NCBI GenBank assembly: GCA_002167605.1
Contig: NHCT01000010.1
Coordinates: 65,630 to 71,659 of the forward strand
Source: Verrucomicrobia bacterium TMED40
GTDB lineage: Bacteria > Verrucomicrobiota > Verrucomicrobiia > Opitutales > Seribacteraceae
Length of the DNA stretch: 6,030 nucleotides
Reading direction: 5' to 3'
The notes under the pieces are model-generated. The model saw only the letters and a program-made list of their open reading frames with translations. It had not been told where the DNA came from and made no database searches. Position 1 is the stretch's first letter. Each line of letters begins with the position of its first letter. The position numbers and the translations under genes were made by a program. Shown here in pieces: positions 1-5,875 of the stretch.

Positions 1-21
1 TGAGAGGTGTTTTCCGGGATG

Positions 22-52
22 GTGGAACCGCTCTCTGATTCTTGGTTTCCAC
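22..52. repeat. Inverted repeat, possible stem-loop
   Basis: GTGGAACC at 22-29 pairs with GGTTTCCAC at 44-52, giving eight base pairs with one bulged T and a 14-base loop. No T-run follows on the + strand, so it is not a standard intrinsic terminator. If the open frame from position 2 is coding, the repeat may be chance. Confidence 0.35.
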
Positions 53-74
53 AACCTAGGATGGCAAGCGAGAT

Positions 75-88
75 TGACCCGAGGGTCA
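75..88. repeat. Palindrome TGACCCGAGGGTCA, possible operator
   Basis: Two perfect 6-base arms (TGACCC and GGGTCA) flank a 2-base centre, 29 bases before the chosen start of the DUF362 gene. The size and symmetry suit a dimeric regulator site, but only one copy is present, no regulator gene is adjacent, and no family can be named. It could also be chance inside an upstream coding frame. Confidence 0.3.
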
Positions 89-117
89 GCATTCGTAACC
101 ATGAATTAAAAATAAGC

Positions 118-1209
118 ATGCACTGTTTTCTTCATACGATTCTCAAACGTCAAGCCATGGTCTACTTTTTCCTTGTTTACCTTGTTGCAGGATTGGTGGG
201 TGTCGGGTTTGGGGATTCATTGGTGAATCCTGTTCAAAGACTAGATCCTACAGGTTTATCATTGTCGGAAAATAATGAAAGTCATGTATTTATAACAGAA
301 TGTGGAGCTCGTTCAGAAAGCTACCACAAGGCACTGGACAGATTGATTGGAGGCTTTGAATTAAGCGGGCAAGTGCAATTTGGACCTGAACGGTTTCCCA
401 AAATTGCCATCAAATTGGAAACCAAACTTGCTCCTGGTTTGCAGGTTTCCCCCAAACTGGTTGATGCCTTGTTGGAAATCCTTCGTCTACGGGGCTATCA
501 AAAATCTGAGATCGTTTTGGTTGATTTTGATCCAAGGAGTTTGGAGAGGGGAGGATTCTCTGATGGCAAGTCTCAGAGTCCTGGATACAAAGGGCATCAT
601 GTAATCAGTTTTGCAAAAGAGGAATATCGGAACCCCGATTGGTTTCATGACAGTCCGATGCCTCCTGCTCTGCATGATCGTGCAAGTTATTTTCTTCGTT
701 ACCCAACGGATGCGTCCAAAAGGGCTGAGGAGGAAAGAAAGAGTTATTTACCGACCATTCTTTTTTTGAAAGATTTTCATTGGATCAACTTGGCGGTGGC
801 GATGGATGATACGAATTTGGGATTGGATGGGGCTTCGGCCAATCTGACCCTCGGAGCAATTAATAATTCCACGAGGTTCATTCAAAAACCGACCATTGCT
901 CCAGCTGCGGTGGCGGAGATTCTTGCCATTCCTGAGATTTGGGAGAAACGAATTTTTTCCATAGTGGATTTATCGAAGTTTCAGTTTGCAGGCGGGCAGT
1001 CTTTCGATGCCGAGTTCATAGGGCAATTCTCTAGGTTGGTCTTGGGGAGGAATCCCTTTTGCGTCGATTATGTGGTATGGGAAAAGCTGTCAGAGACCCG
1101 GAAGGATTACGGGTTCAGCCACCGATCGAGAGAAAACGCACTGCTTTTCAAATATGCGCAGGAACTCGGTCTTGGCCCGATTTTTTCGGTCCAAGTGCAC
1201 GATTTGTAA
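118..1209 (+). CDS. Exported DUF362 domain-containing protein (divergent)
   Basis: A 363-residue protein of unknown biochemical role. The start at 118 was chosen because it gives a signal-peptide-like N-terminus: Lys10/Arg11, then a hydrophobic run at about 14-32; an ATG at 157 would lose the positive charges, and a GTG at 7 adds a non-signal-like extension. No clear signal peptidase site is visible, so it may be a membrane anchor. The DUF362 (PF04015) fold is recognised from its order of segments: a KLETKL strand (100-105), SPKLVDALLEILRLRGY (111-127), IVLVDFDPRSLERGGF (132-147), WINLAV (222-227), LGAINNSTRF (245-254), IPEIWEKR then IVDL (271-284), a GGQ (292-294), NPFCVD (312-317) and the ELGLGP tail (349-354). 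Known relatives usually have KxN, a K-x-H pair and a DPVA.D motif; here these read KLE, MDD and NPFCVD, so usual conserved residues are missing. No ferredoxin cysteines are present. It overlaps the next gene by one base. Confidence 0.75.
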   Translation: MHCFLHTILKRQAMVYFFLVYLVAGLVGVGFGDSLVNPVQRLDPTGLSLSENNESHVFITECGARSESYHKALDRLIGGFELSGQVQFGPERFPKIAIKLETKLAPGLQVSPKLVDALLEILRLRGYQKSEIVLVDFDPRSLERGGFSDGKSQSPGYKGHHVISFAKEEYRNPDWFHDSPMPPALHDRASYFLRYPTDASKRAEEERKSYLPTILFLKDFHWINLAVAMDDTNLGLDGASANLTLGAINNSTRFIQKPTIAPAAVAEILAIPEIWEKRIFSIVDLSKFQFAGGQSFDAEFIGQFSRLVLGRNPFCVDYVVWEKLSETRKDYGFSHRSRENALLFKYAQELGLGPIFSVQVHDL

Positions 1210-2507
1210 TGAAAGGGACAAAGAGTAAAACTTGGTTTGTGCACTTACTATCGGTTCCATGGATATGCGGGAGCTTTTTGCTTGGCTTTGCCCACCCGTT
1301 TCTCTTGTTGGCTGACCGCGACAAGGACTGGCCCAATTGGCTGGGACCGTCATACAATGGGACGACCTTCGTCGAAGGCCTAACTATCCCGCAGGATGGA
1401 AAGGAATACCCGACTGTTTGGACCACTGAGGTGGGTGTTGGGTGGTCTTCACCGGTGATTGGGGGAGGTTCTTTGTATTTGCATGAGCGCAGTGGAACTA
1501 AGGAAAAACTGAGAAGCTTCGACAAGAGTTCGGGGAAAGAAAATTGGGTCTTTCCCTTCGCCACGAATTATCGGGATGATTTTGGAATGGAAGATGGACC
1601 GCGCTCCACCCCGGCACTATCGGAAGATCTTTTGATCGGGCACAGCCCGGACGGTTGGGTGCACGCCATTGATCGAATCAGTGGGACTCTCAAATGGAAA
1701 GTCGATTTGGTGGAGCGTTTTGGGGCCGGAAAAGGATTTTTTGGAAGATGCTCTTCTCCCTTGATTCTCGACTCTAAGGTGATTGTTGAAGTCGGCGGAA
1801 ATGGGGTGGGTGTGGTAGCAATGGACTTGCAAACGGGTTCGGTTCTTTGGAAGACGCCGTTTTACGGAAATGATTACGCTTCTCCGGTCCCGTTTTTTTC
1901 GGCCAAGGGCCCGTGGGTGGTCTGTTTTGTCAGAGAGGGTCTTTTGGCAATTGATGCGGAAGACGGGAAAACGGTCCACTTCGAAAGCTTTCGTGCTCCG
2001 ATCGACGCATCCGTCCATGCCGCAAGCCCAGTGGTGTTCGATGACCGTATTTTCCTATCAGCTTGTTATAGCTTGGGTTCCGGCCTTTGGGAAATTACGA
2101 ATGCCGGAAATGGGAGAGCCCAGATGAAAGCACTATGGAAGAGACCGGATCTCTTGGACAGTCACTATGCGACGCCGGTGCAGAGGAATGGTTTTATATA
2201 CGGTTTCCATGGTCGCCAGGAAAGGCGACCGGTCTTGCGTTGCCTGGGGGCTGAATTTGGAAAAGTGGCGTGGAGTTCAGGACCATTACCGGCCGGGAAC
2301 TTGGTGTTATCCGATGATAAACTGGTGATCCTTTTGGAGACAGGGGAACTATTGGTTGCGGAAGCCACTCCCAGTCGTTTCACTGTTCTGCACCGCCAAC
2401 AAATCTTGGGTTCCGGAACGCGGGCTCATTTTGCCTTGGCGGGCAACCAACTTTATGCCCGGGACAAGAGGAGGTTGGTCTGTGTGGATTTGTCCAAAGC
2501 CGACTAG
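1209..2507 (+). CDS. Secreted PQQ-like beta-propeller repeat protein
   Basis: A 432-residue protein. The ATG at 1209 shares its A with the TAA of the DUF362 gene (TAATG), so translation is probably coupled; a longer reading from 1059 would run well inside the upstream gene and is rejected. The N-terminus has Lys2, Lys5 and Lys7 followed by a hydrophobic stretch at about 9-34, consistent with export. The mature start DWPNWLGPSYNGTT (40-53) matches the WPxWxGPxxxG opening of secreted PQQ-like propellers of Planctomycetota and Verrucomicrobiota. Blade motifs of the type A-x-D-x-x-[ST]-G-x-x-x-W recur at about 101-117, 151-167, 202-218, 245-261, 293-311 and 343-357, with a last strand near 422-428. 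PTP-type strand starts are seen as SPVI (81-84), STPAL (133-137), SPLIL (183-187) and ATPVQ (321-325). Such proteins are often annotated BamB-like or dehydrogenase-like, but no quinone ligand residues or enzyme domain are evident, so a binding or scaffold role is as likely as catalysis. Its stop overlaps the convergent dehydrogenase gene. Confidence 0.88.
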   Translation: MKGTKSKTWFVHLLSVPWICGSFLLGFAHPFLLLADRDKDWPNWLGPSYNGTTFVEGLTIPQDGKEYPTVWTTEVGVGWSSPVIGGGSLYLHERSGTKEKLRSFDKSSGKENWVFPFATNYRDDFGMEDGPRSTPALSEDLLIGHSPDGWVHAIDRISGTLKWKVDLVERFGAGKGFFGRCSSPLILDSKVIVEVGGNGVGVVAMDLQTGSVLWKTPFYGNDYASPVPFFSAKGPWVVCFVREGLLAIDAEDGKTVHFESFRAPIDASVHAASPVVFDDRIFLSACYSLGSGLWEITNAGNGRAQMKALWKRPDLLDSHYATPVQRNGFIYGFHGRQERRPVLRCLGAEFGKVAWSSGPLPAGNLVLSDDKLVILLETGELLVAEATPSRFTVLHRQQILGSGTRAHFALAGNQLYARDKRRLVCVDLSKAD

Positions 2508-3454
2508 GCCACTTGATTCTTAGGGTTTCCTTTTAGGAATGATTCCAGGTTTTCGCAAACGATTTTCATAAGACGATTCCTAGACTCGAAAGATGCCCAT
2601 GCGTAGTGAGGGGTGATCCAACAGTTTTTTGCTTGGGACAGAGGGTTCCCAGGTTTCGGAGGTTCGATGGAGAGAACATCAAGGTAAGCGGCGGCAATGC
2701 CATCCCCATTCAAGTTTTCGGCCAATGCCCGTTCGTCGACCAAAGGCCCTCTCGCGGTGTTTATAAGAACAGATGATCTTTTCATCCTTGCCAAGGATTC
2801 ACGGTTTATAATTTGTTGCGTCGAATCGTTGAGCGGGCAATGAAGGCTGAGAAAGTCGCTGCTCTCCAACAGTTCGCACAAACCGACAGCCCGAACATTC
2901 TCGGAGTCTTTGGAGAGAGAGCGGGAGTGAGCTAGAATCTTCATTTCAAAGGCTTGTGCAATTTCTGCTGTTTTCCTGCCAATGGCACCGAAACCAAGAA
3001 TCCCTAGGGTTTTGCCGGCCAATTCGGTCACCGGGCCAAGCGTGTAGCAGAAATCAGGACATTTTTCCCATTTTCCTTCCCGCACGGAATTTGCATGAGT
3101 TTCGACTTGGTTTGTGTGGTGAAGAATATGGGCAAATACGGTTTGAGCGACGGAAGGAGTGCTATATCCGGGCACATTGGTCACTGTAATTCCATTGGCT
3201 TTGCAATGGATTGGGTCGACCACATTGTACCCGGTAGCAGTCACCCCGATGTATTTGAGGGAGGGCAAGCGATCGATCAAGTCGTTAGTCAGGATGCATT
3301 TGTTGGTGACCAGGACATCCGCGTCTTTCGCTCGATTCAGCAACTGATCGGGAGAAGTCCGCGGATGAACTTCCAGACTTCCGAACTTTTCCAATCCCTT
3401 CCAATCTAGATCTCCCGGATTCAAACAATGTCCGTCTAAAACGATAATTTTCAT
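2504..3454 (-). CDS. D-2-hydroxyacid dehydrogenase, glycerate/hydroxypyruvate type
   Basis: A 316-residue NAD(P)-dependent cytoplasmic oxidoreductase that interconverts 2-keto acids and D-2-hydroxy acids; the sequence most resembles D-glycerate dehydrogenase (hydroxypyruvate reductase). It is complete and of usual family length. The start MKIIVLDGHCLNPGDL is the standard beginning for this subfamily, so a 13-codon extension to 3493 inside the sulfatase gene is rejected. Substrate-domain signatures are TNK (50-52) and the GVTATGYNVVD loop (70-80). The Rossmann motif is GILGFGAIG (151-159). The catalytic set is Arg235 in NTARGPLVDE, Glu264 in SIEPP and His283 in TPHYAWAS, all present. PDFCY (133-137) also matches hydroxypyruvate-reductase-like members. 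The gene follows the sulfatase by 10 bases with no obvious Shine-Dalgarno, suggesting co-transcription and reinitiation. Exact substrate and cofactor preference cannot be fixed from sequence alone. Confidence 0.93.
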   Translation of the reverse strand: MKIIVLDGHCLNPGDLDWKGLEKFGSLEVHPRTSPDQLLNRAKDADVLVTNKCILTNDLIDRLPSLKYIGVTATGYNVVDPIHCKANGITVTNVPGYSTPSVAQTVFAHILHHTNQVETHANSVREGKWEKCPDFCYTLGPVTELAGKTLGILGFGAIGRKTAEIAQAFEMKILAHSRSLSKDSENVRAVGLCELLESSDFLSLHCPLNDSTQQIINRESLARMKRSSVLINTARGPLVDERALAENLNGDGIAAAYLDVLSIEPPKPGNPLSQAKNCWITPHYAWASFESRNRLMKIVCENLESFLKGNPKNQVA

Positions 3455-3464
3455 CTGCTGCTTT

Positions 3465-4919
3465 TCAGCTGGGACGAAATTCTGGGAACGCATCTAGCAG
3501 ATCGAGTTCATCGTTCATTTGTTTCTGGAGCTTGAGCAATTCCGGAAACAAAAGTTCGATGACTTTCTGGCCTCGTTTGGTCTTGGCAAGATCCTTCCTC
3601 TCGAACGGATCCTTCTTCAAATTATAGACCCGAAGAAGAGGAACGCCCGGATACGCAAGGAGCTTAAGGTTGCCACGGGTGATGGAACGTTGAGCATCGA
3701 GATAAGCTCCGTAAATGTCTCGGTATGGAGATTTTTCGGTTTCGCCTTTGGCAAGTGGGAGGATGTTATGAAAGTCAACATGTTGGGGCTTGGGCATCCC
3801 AGCCAAGGCAAGTGAGGTTGCCATGGCATCCTGAAGGTAGATGGGGGCTTCGATCGTCTTTCCCTTCGGGATGTCGGGCCCTTTGATGATGAAGGGAACT
3901 CGGGTGCTGTGTTCATAGAGGTTCTGTTTGCCGAGCAGTCCGTGTTGGCCAACCCCAAGACCATGGTCCGCGGAATAAATAATATAGGTATTCTTATCCA
4001 AACCCGATTTTTCCAAACCATCGAGAATCCTGCCAATTTGTTCATCCATATGGGTAATTATGGCATAGTATTCCTGCCGGTGAACTTTGATGGCATGTTT
4101 GGTTCTAGGCATCGGGGCCAATTTTTCATCCCGAAGGTTATGCGGGCACTTGATCTCGTCGCAGTAGGGATATTTGGGAAGAAAATTCGGAGGAATCTTG
4201 ATCCGCTCAAGAGGGTATCGGTCGATGAAGGATTTAGGGGCTTGCCGGGGGTCATGAGGAGCATTGAAGGCAACATAAGCGAAGAAGGGCTTTTCCTGAG
4301 CATGCGTCTTGGCTTGGGAGAAAAAGCCAAGGGCTTCATCGGCAACGACTTCACTCCAGTGTTTGCCGCCCTGCCAGAATCCTTCGAACTTCGGATCATA
4401 GGGACTCCAGGGGTCCGTCCCGTCGGGTAATGGCCGGTTGTATCCTTCCGGAGTTTGGTTGGGCATACCTCCGCGAACCATGGTAGCGACATCAAAACAA
4501 TCCTCTGCTTTGGCCCGCACATGCCATTTGCCCGTGAAGTAGGTTTTGTATCCGGCGGACTTCATGTTTTCGGACCAGAATCTCCCAGCCTTGCGTTCAT
4601 CTTCGGCTTTCTTGGAGGCTGCCTCCGCTTTCCAAATGAAACGACCGGTGTTGAGCATGTGCCTGCTAGCCACGCAAACCGCACCGCTCCATGAACCCAT
4701 GTTGTAAGTTCGATTAAAGGAGGTTCCTTGGCTCATCAGCCGATCGAGGTGGGGGGTTTCGATGTCAGTGAGTCCTAATGCACCAACGGTTTCGTAGCAT
4801 TGGTCGTCGGCGAAGACAAAGAGGACATTGGGTTTTTTCTGAGCAAGGCATGCCGAAGCCATCAGGGCCATAGCAAGCCCGAGGAAGCTTAGCGTGTATG
4901 AGGGGGTGGGTTTGTTCAT
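3465..4919 (-). CDS. Exported formylglycine-dependent sulfatase
   Basis: A 484-residue type I (S1) sulfatase that hydrolyses sulfate esters after its active-site cysteine is oxidised to formylglycine. The start at 4919 gives a signal peptide (Lys3, hydrophobic 9-24) and has a GGTGG nine bases upstream; a TTG start at 4955 would add 12 residues and is less likely. ASAC (21-24) could be a weak lipobox, or cleavage could follow CLA (24-26). Conserved elements: NVLFVFADDQ (31-40) with metal ligands Asp38/Asp39; CVASR (82-86), the C-x-A-x-R form of the sulfatase signature, with Cys82 as the modified residue; GKWH (130-133); NAPHDPR (219-225) with His222; SADHG (316-320) with Asp318/His319; and Lys331 in GKQNLYEH. 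The C-terminal sub-domain (about 397-440) has the usual RSITRGNLKL and YNLKKDPFE segments. The substrate is unknown; the protein is intact. No maturase (FGE) or anaerobic maturase is in the window. It is the first gene of a pair with the dehydrogenase. Confidence 0.95.
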   Translation of the reverse strand: MNKPTPSYTLSFLGLAMALMASACLAQKKPNVLFVFADDQCYETVGALGLTDIETPHLDRLMSQGTSFNRTYNMGSWSGAVCVASRHMLNTGRFIWKAEAASKKAEDERKAGRFWSENMKSAGYKTYFTGKWHVRAKAEDCFDVATMVRGGMPNQTPEGYNRPLPDGTDPWSPYDPKFEGFWQGGKHWSEVVADEALGFFSQAKTHAQEKPFFAYVAFNAPHDPRQAPKSFIDRYPLERIKIPPNFLPKYPYCDEIKCPHNLRDEKLAPMPRTKHAIKVHRQEYYAIITHMDEQIGRILDGLEKSGLDKNTYIIYSADHGLGVGQHGLLGKQNLYEHSTRVPFIIKGPDIPKGKTIEAPIYLQDAMATSLALAGMPKPQHVDFHNILPLAKGETEKSPYRDIYGAYLDAQRSITRGNLKLLAYPGVPLLRVYNLKKDPFERKDLAKTKRGQKVIELLFPELLKLQKQMNDELDLLDAFPEFRPS

Positions 4920-4928
4920 TCTTTCATT

Positions 4929-4933
4929 CCACC
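4929..4933 (-). promoter_or_regulatory. Probable ribosome binding site of the sulfatase
   Basis: GGTGG on the - strand lies nine bases before the ATG at 4919 and differs from GGAGG by one base. It supports 4919 over the TTG at 4955. The rest of the leader up to about 5031 has no convincing -35/-10 pair; a TATTTT at about 4977-4982 lacks a good -35 partner. Confidence 0.4.
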
Positions 4934-5031
4934 ATGAAGAAGATCCTTTCTGCAATCACGAACAAATCGATTTTTTAAAAATACACAATTTGGGAGGCTA
5001 ATTCGAATCTAAGCGGTCTAAGTACTTTCAT

Positions 5032-5058
5032 AAAAAAAAGCCACCTCAGGGCGGCTTT
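5032..5058 (-). terminator. Intrinsic terminator of the 5087-5761 gene
   Basis: Read on the - strand, arms AAAGCCGCC and GGTGGCTTT enclose a CTGA loop and are followed by a run of eight T (5039 down to 5032). In the - strand RNA all nine positions pair, one as G-U; on the + strand that position is an A-C mismatch, which fixes the direction. It sits about 29 bases beyond the stop at 5087 and separates that gene from the sulfatase operon. Confidence 0.88.
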
Positions 5059-5086
5059 CGTTCAAAAGATAAAAAATGGGAAAGTT

Positions 5087-5761
5087 TTACTTTCTGCAAT
5101 CTTGCATAATGCGTAGCCAAATTTCTCTTAAATCATGCATACGCAAGTCTGATTCCCGGAGGTAGTCGTTAAATATTTTTTCGTTTTGGTGCTTGAAAAG
5201 TCGATTAATTCTCATCGACTCGTTCAGGGCGGAGTGAGCTTTCTTAAGGTGGCAGACCGCGAGTAGGAAGTCGCCCAAGTCTAAGCAGGTTGCAGCGATG
5301 ATGGCGTGCCTTTCGGCGTCCGCCATACTGGCACAAAAACTCCAAGATAAGTGAGATTCGGGTTGATGCCGGTTGTGTCTCATCAAGTGCTCCCACGAAG
5401 CCCTTAGGTAAGAGAATAGTGCGGTTGCGGTTATGAAAACGGGATGCCGGTGCAAAGTGTAGGGGTCCATTTTTCGGACATCATCGATATCCAAGGGCTT
5501 TGCATTGCGGAGAATATCCTCTTCTTCCTCAAAATCAAGATCATCGATGGACGACCAATCGTCCCGATGCCAGCCCATAATCACAGCAGCCGCATCTAAG
5601 CGATCCGATTCGTGCTTAACTTTATTATAAGCAGAAATAAAACGGGACGCTTCTTTATCCGAATTACGAAGAAACCTTTGCCAATCCGCCTCATTCCATG
5701 CGATGTCCTCGTTTTCATCCCAGTCACCTTCTTGGTTGTTGTCGAATTCGTATTGGCTCAT
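5087..5761 (-). CDS. Hypothetical acidic, tryptophan-rich cytoplasmic protein
   Basis: A 224-residue protein that I do not recognise. The start MSQYEFDNN at 5761 was chosen because the sequence before it looks non-coding; ATGs at 5809 (16 codons longer) and 5863 cannot be excluded. Residues 1-30 hold ten Asp/Glu, one Arg and three Trp (14, 22, 27); another acidic stretch runs about 72-96, including FEEEED (77-82). Trp64 and Trp69 flank a GWHRDDW segment (63-69). The second half (about 105-224) looks alpha-helical, with an AERHAIIAATCLDLGDF (149-165) and AVCHLKKAHSALNES (168-182) pair resembling a TPR-like helical hairpin, then a charged C-terminal helix. There is no signal peptide, membrane segment, cysteine cluster or nucleotide-binding motif. 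It has its own terminator and is divergent from the acylphosphatase, so it is probably monocistronic. A lineage-restricted regulatory or binding protein is possible, but no function is claimed. Confidence 0.8.
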   Translation of the reverse strand: MSQYEFDNNQEGDWDENEDIAWNEADWQRFLRNSDKEASRFISAYNKVKHESDRLDAAAVIMGWHRDDWSSIDDLDFEEEEDILRNAKPLDIDDVRKMDPYTLHRHPVFITATALFSYLRASWEHLMRHNRHQPESHLSWSFCASMADAERHAIIAATCLDLGDFLLAVCHLKKAHSALNESMRINRLFKHQNEKIFNDYLRESDLRMHDLREIWLRIMQDCRK

Positions 5762-5875
5762 CGTGTGATTATGCGAGATTGGATTCGGAAGTGATACATA
5801 TGTTCTCATCCGATAAGTTTGCGAGGTCAAATTTTTTTTGAAAAAACTTACTTTTTCCTTCAAGAATTAAAAGTG
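5762..5875. promoter_or_regulatory. AT-rich divergent intergenic region
   Basis: These 114 bases separate the start of the - strand hypothetical gene from the + strand acylphosphatase gene, so promoters for both must lie here if each is transcribed independently. An AT tract (T8 at 5832-5839, then A6 at 5841-5846) forms a near-palindrome and could bend DNA or act as an upstream element. For the + strand, TTGAAA (5838-5843) with AAGAAT (5862-5867) at 18-base spacing is a weak candidate pair. Neither start has a clear Shine-Dalgarno. Confidence 0.5.
5768..5773 (-). promoter_or_regulatory. Possible -10 box giving a leaderless transcript
   Basis: CATAAT on the - strand matches TATAAT at five of six positions and lies six bases before the ATG at 5761, so transcription might begin at or near the start codon. 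No -35 box is seen at 16-18 bases. This fits the lack of a Shine-Dalgarno, but a single hexamer in AT-rich DNA is weak evidence. Confidence 0.25.

Larger units (their letters stand above)
1..117. other. Leader region or tail of an unseen upstream gene
   Basis: No gene can be assigned firmly here. A TGA at 1-3 is in frame with the DUF362 gene, and a GTG at 7 could extend that gene, but the added residues are not signal-like. A second + strand frame is open from position 2 to a TAA at 107-109, eight bases before the ATG at 118; it could be the last 35 codons of an upstream operon gene, but I do not recognise the peptide. Two inverted repeats lie here (22-52 and 75-88). No convincing promoter is visible: a TTGACC at 74-79 has no good -10 box at normal spacing. 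No strong Shine-Dalgarno precedes 118. Confidence 0.4.

Noticed and set aside
74..102. Sigma-70-like promoter before the DUF362 gene from TTGACC at 74-79
   Set aside because: At 17-base spacing the -10 position reads AACCAT; other spacings are no better.
7..117. GTG start at 7 for the DUF362 protein
   Set aside because: The added 37 residues contain charged and polar sequence ahead of the signal-like segment and no recognisable domain.
1059..1208. Longer N-terminus for the PQQ-like propeller protein starting at 1059
   Set aside because: It would overlap the upstream gene by about 150 bases and bury the signal peptide that begins at 1209.
1617..2018. 133-codon open frame on the - strand inside the propeller gene
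   Set aside because: It lies wholly within a well-supported + strand gene and has no recognisable protein features. The same applies to the other antisense frames over genes.
2537..2547. GGAATGATTCC inverted repeat as a terminator for the convergent operons
   Set aside because: It has a one-base centre, no T-run on either side, and lies in the dehydrogenase coding sequence.
3455..3493. 13-residue extension of the dehydrogenase into the sulfatase gene
   Set aside because: The family begins at MKI..LDG, and the extension is sulfatase coding sequence in another frame.
4925..4936. Upstream micro-frame ATG GTG GAA TGA before the sulfatase
   Set aside because: Three codons only, overlapping the likely ribosome binding site; it has no support beyond chance.
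5829..5850. T-run/A-run near-palindrome as an intrinsic terminator
   Set aside because: It has no GC stem and lies between two divergent gene starts, where a terminator has no role.
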